Of a DNA stretch of 64,000 bases, positions 8,928-17,440 are shown piece by piece; the first letter of the stretch is position 1; the number at the start of each line of letters is the position of its first letter. A model generated the notes under the pieces. That model had not been told where the DNA came from. It worked only from the letters and a program-made list of their open reading frames with translations, and did not search any database. The stretch is from Clostridiales bacterium Firm_04 (GTDB lineage Bacteria; Bacillota; Clostridia; Oscillospirales; Ruminococcaceae). The stretch spans positions 39,452 through 103,451 of the forward strand of contig LVAJ01000025.1 of assembly GCA_001603005.1 (NCBI GenBank), written 5' to 3'. The position numbers and the translations under genes were made by a program.

Positions 8928-9821
8928 TTATGGATCGACTGCAATCGGAAATCCCGCATCGTGCAGCCAGTTTGCATCACGGCATTGCGCGTCTGTACAC
9001 ACGATCAGGTTGCTGTCCTCCGGCAGTACGACCGTCAGCGGATCGGGCACGGATACAATAGACGGATAACCGGCAGCGGCTTTTACTACTGTTGTAATCG
9101 GTGCAGAGCACCGGAAAATGCATGCATGTGCCAACCGTGTGATTGAAATGTCAGTCAGGTCATCGCCGTAGAAGTCGAACCAGCTATACTGAGCGTCCCG
9201 CGTTTGACCGCCCGGATTGTCAACCTTTGAAAACCCGCGCAATGCAATTTTAAAATTGCAGTATTCCTGTGCGTATCCAAGTGTCAATGTTTTGTTGCCC
9301 CCGCTTCCGAGTATAGCCTCAAAATTGCACGAGCTTTGGCTCATACGCATGCCACCAAACACCTGAAATGGTGATCCGCTCGAATTTGAATATGATATCA
9401 GCCCCGAAAACATACTACCTTGACAAACAACATGTCGGTCGGCAGTTGGAATTGTTTGCCCATCAATGCTAGACACGCGAGAACCGCCCATAAACACGTA
9501 GTACTTCGGGTACGTGTTTTCGATGACCATGTTTGTCAGATGGAGTGAGTCCCAGAACTCAAGACGAGCGTTAGAAGTGCTTCCTTCCGAGAGCAGTTTG
9601 AAATAGCTTTCTGTCAATTTCAGATTTTTGATCTCCGTCCCGTTTCCGAAAATCCTGTCGCACATGATGTTGATTACAGTGTTAGAAATGCCCTCCGGCA
9701 CAAAGTCATTCATGTCCCACACGGCATTTTCAGGGAGATGCACCGCGGTTTCCGGAGTTGCGATAGCTTCGACAAATTCCGCCCACGTTGTCGGATATGC
9801 GTCATATTGGCAAAAAGACAT
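8928..9821 (-). CDS. Uncharacterised baseplate/tail protein
   Basis: The 297-residue protein starts at ATG 9821 (GGAGG, 9 bases upstream), overlapping the stop of the Dit gene as TGATG. It begins MSFCQYDAYPTTWAEFVEAI and is beta-rich with many Ser, Asn and Gly residues. The middle of the gene is AT-richer than its neighbours, suggesting separate ancestry. Position between Dit and the tail hub suggests a baseplate accessory or host-range component. I do not recognise a family. Confidence 0.5.
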   Translation of the reverse strand: MSFCQYDAYPTTWAEFVEAIATPETAVHLPENAVWDMNDFVPEGISNTVINIMCDRIFGNGTEIKNLKLTESYFKLLSEGSTSNARLEFWDSLHLTNMVIENTYPKYYVFMGGSRVSSIDGQTIPTADRHVVCQGSMFSGLISYSNSSGSPFQVFGGMRMSQSSCNFEAILGSGGNKTLTLGYAQEYCNFKIALRGFSKVDNPGGQTRDAQYSWFDFYGDDLTDISITRLAHACIFRCSAPITTVVKAAAGYPSIVSVPDPLTVVLPEDSNLIVCTDAQCRDANWLHDAGFPIAVDP

Positions 9822-10558
9822 CAGTAACACCTCCAATTGCCCGTAATTGTGACACTCGACACGTTCGACGACACCTGCAATACATTTGTGCCGACTGAAA
9901 ACATCGGTAGTTTGCCCTGTGTGTGTTCCATGATCGAGATGTTTTCTCCGTTCACTGTTTTGTAAACGAGCATTCTGTCGGAATCAATCGTCACAGACAC
10001 GTTATTGCTACTCTGATTTACGTAAAACGGTATGCCGTTACATGTAATAATTGCGTCTGCCGGATTCATTGTAAAACGGATAATCGGCTTGCTGTATCGT
10101 GTGCCCTCGTTCTCAATCACGCCGTCCTGCGGCAGTTCAAATTCCGGATTTGACACGAAATATTTGAAAGGGGAGCAAGTGAACGTGATTTTATACGCGA
10201 TTTTTGCGCCGTCATAGCTTTGCACCGGAGTAATACCGTCGATCATGCGGATTTTGAAGTAATACTCCGGATATCTGCTGATTTGCAGTCGCTTTGCGCT
10301 TTGTAACCACGCATATAGGTCTGTATCAGAGTAGTTACTCCTCATTTGCGGGAACTTATAACACGTTAACGGGATTTTGATGTTTTCATACGAATCATCT
10401 GAAAAAATTCCGTCTTCATCACTGCCGAACTTGAATGCTGTGTACCGTTTTTTCGCCATAGGCGGAACGGGAGGTGTATCACAATACAAACCGACATCCA
10501 CGCACGAAACGCCGTCAACACGAAATTCGTCATAAGAATATGTCTCAATCCAGCTCAT
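9821..10558 (-). CDS. Distal tail protein (Dit-like)
   Basis: This 245-residue protein (ATG 10558, with AGGAGGT 8 bases upstream) fits siphovirus Dit proteins: an N-terminal belt-like domain containing KKRYTAFKFGSDEDG and IPLTCYKF, then a beta-rich C-terminal domain with FTCSPFKYF and FTMNPAD. Dit hexamers join the tail tube to the baseplate. It lies directly after the tape measure gene, the invariant position for Dit, and overlaps it by 4 bases. Confidence 0.8.
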   Translation of the reverse strand: MSWIETYSYDEFRVDGVSCVDVGLYCDTPPVPPMAKKRYTAFKFGSDEDGIFSDDSYENIKIPLTCYKFPQMRSNYSDTDLYAWLQSAKRLQISRYPEYYFKIRMIDGITPVQSYDGAKIAYKITFTCSPFKYFVSNPEFELPQDGVIENEGTRYSKPIIRFTMNPADAIITCNGIPFYVNQSSNNVSVTIDSDRMLVYKTVNGENISIMEHTQGKLPMFSVGTNVLQVSSNVSSVTITGNWRCY

Positions 10559-12696
10559 GTCCATGCACCTCCTGCAAATCCAAGCCCGTAGCCTCTGGAT
10601 TCTCTGCCTTGCAAGTCGGAAAGCTGCAAGGAAATCTCATCAATCATAATGGAAACTGCCTGCTTCACGCTTGATTCATCCATTGCACCAGCGACATTCA
10701 CCGTTACGTTGAGATTTTCAACCCTTGCGCCGCCACTGATGCGGCTTGCAAGCTTGTCCATCCATTCCGTGTGAGTGTCAAGCGGCAAAAGAACTTCATC
10801 GCCGTTTTCGCCGACAACAGTATTATTCAGAACTGCCGGGCGGTCAGCGAAAAAGCCTGTTGCGTATCCTCTGTATTTCTGTTCGTAATATTCAGCAAGA
10901 TTCGACGGGACACCCGTAATTGCTTTGTATGCTTCGGAATTTCCGGAATTACGGCGCGTATTCTGAAAATCTTCAAGGGAAAGCGTCGAACCGGAGTCAA
11001 GCCAATCATGGATATCTGAATTTACATCGCCCTCAATGCTCTCTGCAATCCAATTTCCGAGCCGTGTTGTCCAGAGGTTATTATATACTCCCTGAATCAG
11101 CTGCTTTGCGATTTCGCCGCCCTTTGCATCCCAATCAATGCCGCCGATAAACATATCTGCAATAAACTTTGCAGCTTCAACGACCAGACCGCCTACAGCG
11201 TCGCGGGCTTCTGTTGAGGTCAAGCCCTTTCCGATTTTGACAAGAATCTCTTTTGCAGTTGCAAAAAGCTGCTGCCGGTTTTCCTCGTTATTGAGGTAAT
11301 CACCGAGATTCTTGATAATCTGTGTTGCGGATGATATAAGTTCAACAGAGAAATGTGTCAAGCCCGCTCCGATATTCTCGATAATCTTAATCACGCCGGT
11401 TTCCGGATCCATTAGCACTTCAAGCGTTTCCGGGCTTGTCAGCCCGTCCATAAGCGCATTGATAATTTCAAAGCCCTTATCTGTGATCGCTTTCAAGTTT
11501 TTAGGGTCTGTGATCTTTGCGGCAAAAGTCGTAACAGTTGACGCCGCGCTTGTAATAATTTCCGGAATCTTGCTCAAATCAGACGGGAAAATACTTGAAA
11601 TAAGGTCTTTTCCAGCTTGCAGCAGTTCGTCTTTTTTACTCATGATCGTTTGCGCGATAGCCGGCACCGTCTGTGCAAGCGAAGAAACGACCGCCGGGAT
11701 ATTGCTTGCAAGCCCTGCAACAAGCGAAGTCGCGCCGGATACAACGGACGGCAAAAGTTTATTCATGATTTCTGGCACTTCCGGCGAAAGTTCACTGACT
11801 AGTTCTGAAAGTCCCTCTGTCAATGCCGGAACAATATCAGTGAGTTTCCCGGAAATGTTTTTCACCGCTGTTTTTGCAGCATCAGAAAAAGCGGATGCCG
11901 ACCCAGTGCCAGTGAGAAAGTTTTGCCATGCTGCTTTCATTGCAGCGATTGAACCGCTGACCGTTCGGCTTGCCTCTGCGGATGTCGTACCAGCAATCTT
12001 CATGTGCTTCTGCATAACGCTGATTGCATTGACAATGTTTCCGAAGCTCATGGAATCGGCATCGACTGTAACGCCGAGCTCAGCCATTTCCTCGTTCATC
12101 TGCGCAGCGTCCTGGACCAGGCGAGCCATCTCTTCCTTTGTACCGCCATAACCAAGCTTCAGGTTGTCGAGCATTGTATAGTTTGCTTTCGCAAAACCCT
12201 GATAGGCGTTCTGAATACTCTCCATACTGGAGCCGTATGTATTCATGTTGTCGGCCATGTCTATAATGGCGCGGTTCGCAGCATCGGCTGCGGCCTCTGT
12301 GTCTCCGTCAAGCGATTGCAGCAGAGATGCAGAAAAGCCCGTGACCGTTTCCATGTACTGATTCGCGGAAAGGCCTGCTGTTTTGAACGCCTGATTCGCG
12401 TATTCCTGAACCTTTTTTGACGATTCGCCGAAAATCTTATCAACGCCGCCGACAAGCTGTTCAAAATCAGCAACCGCGTCAAGGCTTTTCTTGGACAATG
12501 CCGTGATAGCGGTACTCGCCGCACCGATTCCGGCCGCAGCAGCCTTCCCGACACCCGCCAGGACATCTCCTACCTTTCCAGCTGCGCTTTTCAGGCCGTC
12601 TGCGAAGCTGTGAAATTTTCCTTTTGATTCGGTCAGACCTTTTTCATATTCCTTTGTATCGAGCCCAATTTTGGCAAATAAACTGAATACATTCAT
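10555..12696 (-). CDS. Tail tape measure protein
   Basis: The 713-residue protein shows the N-terminal tape measure region (LFAKIGLDTKEYEKGL, SKKSLDAVADFEQLVGGVDK), a long helical Ala/Lys-rich middle and a GESEVLLPLDTH-like C-terminal segment (GENGDEVLLPLDTHTEW). At about 1.5 angstrom per residue, the helical length predicts a tail near 100 nm; this is an estimate from length only. It is the longest late gene, directly after the tail assembly chaperones. Confidence 0.88.
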   Translation of the reverse strand: MNVFSLFAKIGLDTKEYEKGLTESKGKFHSFADGLKSAAGKVGDVLAGVGKAAAAGIGAASTAITALSKKSLDAVADFEQLVGGVDKIFGESSKKVQEYANQAFKTAGLSANQYMETVTGFSASLLQSLDGDTEAAADAANRAIIDMADNMNTYGSSMESIQNAYQGFAKANYTMLDNLKLGYGGTKEEMARLVQDAAQMNEEMAELGVTVDADSMSFGNIVNAISVMQKHMKIAGTTSAEASRTVSGSIAAMKAAWQNFLTGTGSASAFSDAAKTAVKNISGKLTDIVPALTEGLSELVSELSPEVPEIMNKLLPSVVSGATSLVAGLASNIPAVVSSLAQTVPAIAQTIMSKKDELLQAGKDLISSIFPSDLSKIPEIITSAASTVTTFAAKITDPKNLKAITDKGFEIINALMDGLTSPETLEVLMDPETGVIKIIENIGAGLTHFSVELISSATQIIKNLGDYLNNEENRQQLFATAKEILVKIGKGLTSTEARDAVGGLVVEAAKFIADMFIGGIDWDAKGGEIAKQLIQGVYNNLWTTRLGNWIAESIEGDVNSDIHDWLDSGSTLSLEDFQNTRRNSGNSEAYKAITGVPSNLAEYYEQKYRGYATGFFADRPAVLNNTVVGENGDEVLLPLDTHTEWMDKLASRISGGARVENLNVTVNVAGAMDESSVKQAVSIMIDEISLQLSDLQGRESRGYGLGFAGGAWT

Positions 12697-13387
12697 TCGT
12701 CGTCACCTCTTTCCAGAATTGCTCCTAGGCCGTCGATGATAGAAGCCGCAATTTCGGATGCTGAACGTTGTTCAGCTGGATTCAGTTGTTCAGCTGGATT
12801 CTCAGGCTGCTCCTGTTCTTCATCCGAAATAAACGGTGGATTGTACGCCTGCTCAACCCAGCGTGTCGGAATTCCTGTAATATGGCCGAGCGCATCGGTG
12901 ACATAAGAACGAAAACAGACCTCGCGCAGCCGGGATTCATACAGCATGAACAAATAGTCCGTGCCGAAAATGTCCAGCTTTGCGAGGTCTGCCGCGATCA
13001 CAGTCTCTTGATAAAGCCCTGCGCCCGAAGCAGCGCATCGAAAAAATGCAGGCACCTCTCAGAGCTCAACACATCCAGGACAGCAGCAATGCAGTCCTCG
13101 CCGTCGGCAGGATCCTCCTGACCGGCAAAGTCCTCGCCACTCATGAAACACACTGCGCCGCACAGCTCCATTGTGCCGTCCACATTCGTTTCCATGCACC
13201 ATTGCAGGATGTTAAAGAAGTTTTCGGTTCCTGCCTTTCGGATATCTTCAGCGGAAGCTCCTTCCGGGAGCTTTGGCAGCTTTGCACGGATAGCTCGAAC
13301 ACCGTCGGCGTACCGACGGACGATTTCTGCAATCTTTACAGTCTGCACGGCAAATTCCTTCGGCGTGCAGTTCGCAAGTGTTTTCAT
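12693..13387 (-). CDS. Tail assembly chaperone GT (product of -1 ribosomal frameshift)
   Basis: The 129-codon G frame (13387-12998) and the overlapping -1 frame that ends at 12693 have the layout of siphophage tail chaperones. At 13040-13046, near the end of G, the in-frame heptamer T-TTT-TTC is a canonical slippery site. Slippage there makes a 231-residue GT fusion whose C-terminal part reads LYQETVIAADLAKLDIFGTD and ends in an acidic stretch. The -1 frame has no ribosome site of its own. G and GT proteins coat the tape measure during tail assembly, which fits the position between major tail and tape measure genes. Confidence 0.78.
12998..13387 (-). CDS. Tail assembly chaperone G
   Basis: The unshifted product is 129 residues (MKTLANCTPKEFAVQTVKIA...), mostly helical and acidic. 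It starts 13 bases after the major tail protein stop and terminates at 12998, 42 bases past the slippery site. It should be made in excess over GT. Confidence 0.75.
   Translation of the reverse strand: MKTLANCTPKEFAVQTVKIAEIVRRYADGVRAIRAKLPKLPEGASAEDIRKAGTENFFNILQWCMETNVDGTMELCGAVCFMSGEDFAGQEDPADGEDCIAAVLDVLSSERCLHFFDALLRAQGFIKRL
13040..13046 (-). promoter_or_regulatory. -1 frameshift slippery heptamer T-TTT-TTC
   Basis: Read leftwards the bases are TTTTTTC, phased as T, TTT, TTC in the G frame (codons CAT TTT TTC). After slippage both tRNAs re-pair as TTT TTT. A GC-rich segment (GATGCGCTGCTTCGGGCGC) follows and could form the stimulatory structure. Confidence 0.75.
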
Positions 13388-13399
13388 GCCGATGCCTCC

Positions 13400-14257
13400 T
13401 TATGCCTTAGCTGTTACAGTCGCATTACCGGATGCAAGAGCACCGTTCTGGCCAACAGCTGCGACGGTGATCTTCTTGCCGGTTTCCGCAGTGATGTCGG
13501 ATGTTCCGTCCCAGACCGTCCATGTGTAATCAGGCATAGAGCCGTATGCCACAGTCGGAGCGGTCGTGCCGGTCTTGTAGACATAGGACGCACCGGCAGG
13601 CTTCGTGTAGTTGGTGATCGTCAGCTTGGTCGTACCGGATGCTGTGCCTGCTGCGGATGCAACAGTGATCGTTCCGAGAGTTGCGTCAGGATTCGCGATG
13701 CGGTAGAGCTCGATCGGCTCGATCGTGTTGTCAGCAAGCGACTTGTAGCCGGTAATCGTGCAGGACAGTCCACCGACAGCTGCCTTGCTTGTGGAGATGC
13801 TCAGGCCGCCGGTGCTGTATCCCTTCGGGATCAGTGCAATCACATAGCCACCGTCTGCAAGCGGCAAAATCAGCGCGAGGTTCTGGAAATCCTCCGACAC
13901 GATTTCATACTTGATAGTGATCTTGTCGCCGTCGATCGTCGCGGAGCCAAGTGCCATTGCAAGATCAGTGATACTCATGCTGGCAAGTGTGAACGTGATC
14001 TGCGTTGTGACCTTCGTCGTAACAAGACCCTCCAGATAGTCGAAATGGACATTGTTCAGGTCGCTCAGGATGTTGATGGTTTCCCGGTTGACATTTACGC
14101 CGAAGCTGTCCTTCGTGACAACACCGACCTGACCGTCAAGCAGAGACTGACGGAATTCCGTGATGTCAAAGTTTTTCACAAGCAGACCGCTGTCGAACTG
14201 AACGCTGCCAGCCTGCTCGGGGGTAATCTTTTCCAGCCTTGAGAGATCAATTCCCAT
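13400..14257 (-). CDS. Major tail protein with C-terminal Ig-like domain
   Basis: The 285-residue protein starts MGIDLSRLEKITPEQAG. Residues 1-190 form the tube-protein part. Residues about 195-285 form a separate beta domain (ITVASAAGTASGTTKLTITN...YVYKTGTTAPTV...ITVAAVGQNGALASGNATVTA) of the Ig-like kind displayed on phage surfaces. A similar domain ends the major capsid protein (see findings). Placement between the tail terminator and chaperone genes fits the role of tail tube subunit. Confidence 0.82.
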   Translation of the reverse strand: MGIDLSRLEKITPEQAGSVQFDSGLLVKNFDITEFRQSLLDGQVGVVTKDSFGVNVNRETINILSDLNNVHFDYLEGLVTTKVTTQITFTLASMSITDLAMALGSATIDGDKITIKYEIVSEDFQNLALILPLADGGYVIALIPKGYSTGGLSISTSKAAVGGLSCTITGYKSLADNTIEPIELYRIANPDATLGTITVASAAGTASGTTKLTITNYTKPAGASYVYKTGTTAPTVAYGSMPDYTWTVWDGTSDITAETGKKITVAAVGQNGALASGNATVTAKA

Positions 14258-14270
14258 TGCTTTTTCCTCC

Positions 14271-14657
14271 TTAATTCGTGATAAATGTCAGATCAATATG
14301 AAGCAGCTTCCGTCTGTCGTTATCAGCTTCAGCGGGAGCATTCTGCGCAAACGGGCTGCCTTTTGTCACGCAGATGATGCCGTCATCGCAGACCAGCCGC
14401 TTGCATCTTCCGATTTCAGCGGAAATAGTGTCTGTGAGCTCGTTCAGCATCTGCCAGGAACCGGAACGGTCCCAGAGGTTTACGGCGATCTGAACCGGTT
14501 CGCCTCTGAACTCATCAGTCGCCAGCTCATAAGTGAGATACGGCGGCGCATTCTCCACAGTTTGAGAAGCATCAAGCCATGCAGGCACGCTGTTTTCTTC
14601 ATACGCCCGCAGCCCGAAACCAGCAAAGAAGGCGTGCAGGCACTCAGCTTTCGTCAT
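14271..14657 (-). CDS. Tail terminator/tail completion protein
   Basis: The start at ATG 14657 follows ACGGAGG. The 128-residue protein contains ELATDEFRGEPVQIAVNLWDRSGSW-like sequence typical of the small minor-tail/terminator proteins that end tail-tube growth and join the head. It lies directly before the major tail protein in transcription order, as in other siphophages. The assignment rests on position and size more than on motifs. Confidence 0.6.
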   Translation of the reverse strand: MTKAECLHAFFAGFGLRAYEENSVPAWLDASQTVENAPPYLTYELATDEFRGEPVQIAVNLWDRSGSWQMLNELTDTISAEIGRCKRLVCDDGIICVTKGSPFAQNAPAEADNDRRKLLHIDLTFITN

Positions 14658-15057
14658 TATGTGCCTCCGTTTCTGCCCAGCTGTCACCGTCAGGCAGCCG
14701 CCATTTCACAGCTGCGTGCATCCGCAGGTCGAGGCGGGAGCCTTTCGGAGTCTTGGCGTCTTTGGCATCACTTGTGATCTGGAAAATCATGCCGTCACCG
14801 ACGCGCCGAGCAACAGCATGAAACGGAAGAAGCACGGCGCGCTTTGTCAGGATCGTGTACGCCGGGTCTGCGGTTGCTGCTGCCGCATGTTTGGCCGTCT
14901 GTTCTTTCGGATTTGCGTGAGTTGAGATAGCAGACACAGCAACACCGTCAAAGTTTCCGCTGACAGTCCATGTGTTATGGCCGCCGCCCTGACCGTCATC
15001 CGTCCGCGTTGCGGTCAGCAGCTCAAACGGTTCAAAATTCAGATCAAGCAGGTTCAT
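14644..15057 (-). CDS. Head-tail adaptor/head closure protein
   Basis: The product is 137 residues, beginning MNLLDLNFEPFELLTATRTD, with a beta-barrel-like pattern (DGVAVSAIS, AYTILTKRAVLLPFHAVARRVGDGMIFQIT) seen in SPP1 gp16-type head-closure proteins. It overlaps both neighbours (14 and 4 bases), so it is part of the tightly coupled connector set. Confidence 0.6.
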   Translation of the reverse strand: MNLLDLNFEPFELLTATRTDDGQGGGHNTWTVSGNFDGVAVSAISTHANPKEQTAKHAAAATADPAYTILTKRAVLLPFHAVARRVGDGMIFQITSDAKDAKTPKGSRLDLRMHAAVKWRLPDGDSWAETEAHNDES

Positions 15058-15419
15058 CTTCCGCCTCCTTCCATTGCTTTTTTCATAATGGCTGTATACT
15101 TTTTCTGGTGTCCTCTTGCAGCATTCCGGATGAAGTGCAGAGGTTTCACGCCGTACTTTTCACTTGCGTGCGGGACGGTGTAGTGACCGGTTCCGAGCTC
15201 ATGAAAAGTCGCATGATCGTTATCGGTTCCGACGTATACGCCATCATGGCCAATCGCATACCGGATAGAATTCAGAAGATCCCCTGTGTCAACACGTTGC
15301 TGTGAACGGATTGTTTTCTGCGCCTGCTTCACGGCTTCAGCTCCGATTTCACGGAGACCGTCCTCACACTGCGCAAGTAATGCGCGCATTACTTCATCGG
15401 AGTGATCTTCGATTTTCAT
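15054..15419 (-). CDS. HK97 gp10-family tail-completion protein
   Basis: The chosen start ATG 15419 overlaps the stop of the upstream gene as ATGA. The 121-residue protein has the gp10 pattern: a helix with AVKQAQKTIRSQQRVDTGDLLNSI, then VYVGTDNDHATFHELGTGHY and a C-terminal helix. The D-T-G-x-L-x-x-S and EFGT-like (HELGTG) segments are characteristic. It acts at the head-tail joint. Confidence 0.78.
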   Translation of the reverse strand: MKIEDHSDEVMRALLAQCEDGLREIGAEAVKQAQKTIRSQQRVDTGDLLNSIRYAIGHDGVYVGTDNDHATFHELGTGHYTVPHASEKYGVKPLHFIRNAARGHQKKYTAIMKKAMEGGGR

Positions 15420-15829
15420 TCCATCACCCCATAAAGGTCTGCCCATCCGACAGACTGCCGTGCAATGCCGAGCTGCTGCATTTCGGACTTCTTGTAATAC
15501 AGCATCTGACCGGCGTTCAGATATGTGTAATTATACTGATACGGGCCGAGTGATTCACTTGCGGACTGAACGGCAACGCCCTCTTCGGAAGCGTCCAACG
15601 CACGACAGACAGCCTGCACAACGACCATTTTGACCGCGAGTGCGAAGTCTTCTCCGGTCTCCGGGTCTGCGATCATGCGGTCAATGTTTTTGCCATAGCT
15701 GTTTGCTTCGAGCCGGAGCATGGCGGAAGCCTGCGTGAGCAGAACTCCCGCCGCCTGTTCCTGCTCTGCCGAGAGCGTGCGTCCGATTGCCGTGATATCA
15801 CTCGCCTGTGCGTACACGGCGCCGCTCAT
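15416..15829 (-). CDS. Head-tail connector (Gp15/Gp19/Gp6 family)
   Basis: The 137-residue helical protein (SDITAIGRTLSAEQEQAAGVLLTQASAMLRLEA) resembles the Phage_Gp19/Gp15 connector family that binds below the portal ring. It follows the capsid gene by two bases and overlaps the gp10-like gene by four. Confidence 0.68.
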   Translation of the reverse strand: MSGAVYAQASDITAIGRTLSAEQEQAAGVLLTQASAMLRLEANSYGKNIDRMIADPETGEDFALAVKMVVVQAVCRALDASEEGVAVQSASESLGPYQYNYTYLNAGQMLYYKKSEMQQLGIARQSVGWADLYGVME

Positions 15830-15831
15830 GA

Positions 15832-16926
15832 TCAGGCACCGATGTCTGCGGCTGTAACGGTCACATAAGCAACAGCCTTGACCTTGCTGCTGCTGAGGTT
15901 GACGATCTCAATGACATCGCCCTCAGAAACTGCGATCTTGGTCGTGCCGGAAGTCAGCGAAGTACCGTCGTATGCGGTAGATGTTTCGTCATAGGTCGCA
16001 CGGCTTGCCGGATTGAGCTTATATGCGTATGTCGTGCCGGTGTTGCCTGCGGTGACCGTTGCAATGGTCTTACCGGAGTCGGATGCTGCGAGCGTGACAG
16101 TCAGGGTACCCGGTGCAAACACGGAGCGGATCGCAGTGGAGCGGAGAACCTTGTGACCGTAAACGCGACGACCCTGTACAGCGCATGCGCCGATGTAGTC
16201 GCCAGACTGCGCGAGATCCTGCACCTTGACCGGGACACTCCACTCATGCACGCGGGTCGCATAGCGCGGGTGGCCTGCGATCATTGCGAGGTTCGCGGTG
16301 GAGTCGTTCCACTCCTTGACCAGGAAGCCACCGATCTTGCCGAGAATGCCGTTCTGCTTGACGCTGTCGCCAAGGTCGGATGCGGAGATGAACTCCGGCG
16401 ACTTCAGGATCAGTGCAAAGGTGTCCGGCGTGACCAGCAGATAGCGCTTGCCGTCGTCCGGGACATCTGCCTTACTCATCGCGGTACGAATGTCCACAAT
16501 GTTGCTGTAGATGTTGTCCTTTGTCAGGCTTGCGACACTCATCGCAGTTGCACCCGCGAGCAGCGTGGTCGCACCGTCGGTATCGAGCTGACGCGCGAGG
16601 GAGTAGCCTGCGGAATCCAGTCTGTCTGCAACGAGGTTGTCCGGAACAGATGCGGCATCATAGCCGTCGATCACTTCATTGACCGCCTTGTCCTTGTCGA
16701 TCACCAGCGTGGTGTAGGTCGTGCTGCCGGTCGTCGGTGCGAGACCGTTTGCCTTGTCGTAGTCGGACACAGCCACCTCGGTATCACGGACCGGGATCTT
16801 GACAGCGCCGGCCTTCGGGTCGCCCTCATAGTCGTTGTTGAAGACAAAGCCGTCAGCGAGTACCAGCTCAGCGCGCAGCTTTGCGAGGACGAGATCGGAA
16901 TATCTTACCTGTGCTTCATGTGCCAT
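15832..16926 (-). CDS. Major capsid protein (P22 coat/HK97 fold-like) with C-terminal beta domain
   Basis: The 364-residue protein starts MAHEAQVRYSDLVLAKLRAELVLADGF and contains VKIPVRDTEVAVSDYDKANGL, VDIRTAMSKADVPDDGKRYLLVTPDTFALIL and YGHKVLRSTAIRS, typical of P22-coat-like capsid proteins of Firmicutes siphophages. Residues about 278-364 form an added Ig-like beta domain. It follows the scaffold gene with 13 bases between, the normal order. Confidence 0.88.
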   Translation of the reverse strand: MAHEAQVRYSDLVLAKLRAELVLADGFVFNNDYEGDPKAGAVKIPVRDTEVAVSDYDKANGLAPTTGSTTYTTLVIDKDKAVNEVIDGYDAASVPDNLVADRLDSAGYSLARQLDTDGATTLLAGATAMSVASLTKDNIYSNIVDIRTAMSKADVPDDGKRYLLVTPDTFALILKSPEFISASDLGDSVKQNGILGKIGGFLVKEWNDSTANLAMIAGHPRYATRVHEWSVPVKVQDLAQSGDYIGACAVQGRRVYGHKVLRSTAIRSVFAPGTLTVTLAASDSGKTIATVTAGNTGTTYAYKLNPASRATYDETSTAYDGTSLTSGTTKIAVSEGDVIEIVNLSSSKVKAVAYVTVTAADIGA

Positions 16927-16939
16927 AGTAATGCTCCTT

Positions 16940-17410
16940 TCACTTTTTCAGTTCGGGGTTTTTCGCGTAGAACGCCTGCTCTACGCCGGAAAGGCCTTCC
17001 GTGCGCTCAGAAGAGAAACGGTGCTGCTGATGCTGCGGCACTGCGAATTTCGCGAGCAATTCCGCATCCTTGCGCAGTTCTTCCTCTGTGCTGCCGGTAA
17101 GGCGTTCAGCCAAAGCGGAAGGGAGACCGGTTTCCAGTGCGATTTTCAGTTTTGCCGAGCTGATCTCGTTCGCACTGATCTTCGCGGTCAGGTCAGCGAC
17201 CTGTGTTTCACTTACCTTCAGCTTTTCGGTGAGTGCTGCGATCTGATCAGCGGACTTCTTTGCGTCATCCGGAGAGACCCAGCCCTCATATTTCTTTGCG
17301 ACCTCAGCGGTCACGCTGTCGGTCACGCTCTTGGTGTTGCGCTCCAGACGGTTTTTGATGATCGCGTCGAGTGCTTCCTGTGTTTCGATAGCCTTGAATT
17401 CTTCAGACAT
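16940..17410 (-). CDS. Capsid scaffolding protein
   Basis: The 156-residue, highly charged, helical protein (KSADQIAALTEKLKVSETQVADLTAKI; coiled coil about residues 55-90) resembles DUF4355-type scaffold proteins and directly precedes the capsid gene. Scaffolds guide procapsid assembly and then leave. The C-terminus (GVEQAFYAKNPELKK) is the usual capsid-binding basic tail. Confidence 0.82.
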   Translation of the reverse strand: MSEEFKAIETQEALDAIIKNRLERNTKSVTDSVTAEVAKKYEGWVSPDDAKKSADQIAALTEKLKVSETQVADLTAKISANEISSAKLKIALETGLPSALAERLTGSTEEELRKDAELLAKFAVPQHQQHRFSSERTEGLSGVEQAFYAKNPELKK

Positions 17411-17440
17411 AATAAACTCCTATCTTTCCGTGTAGTTACG

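Noticed and set aside
12693..13055. A separate 120-codon gene between tape measure and tail chaperone
   Set aside because: It has no ribosome site and begins inside G exactly at the slippery site; it is better read as the -1 frameshift extension.
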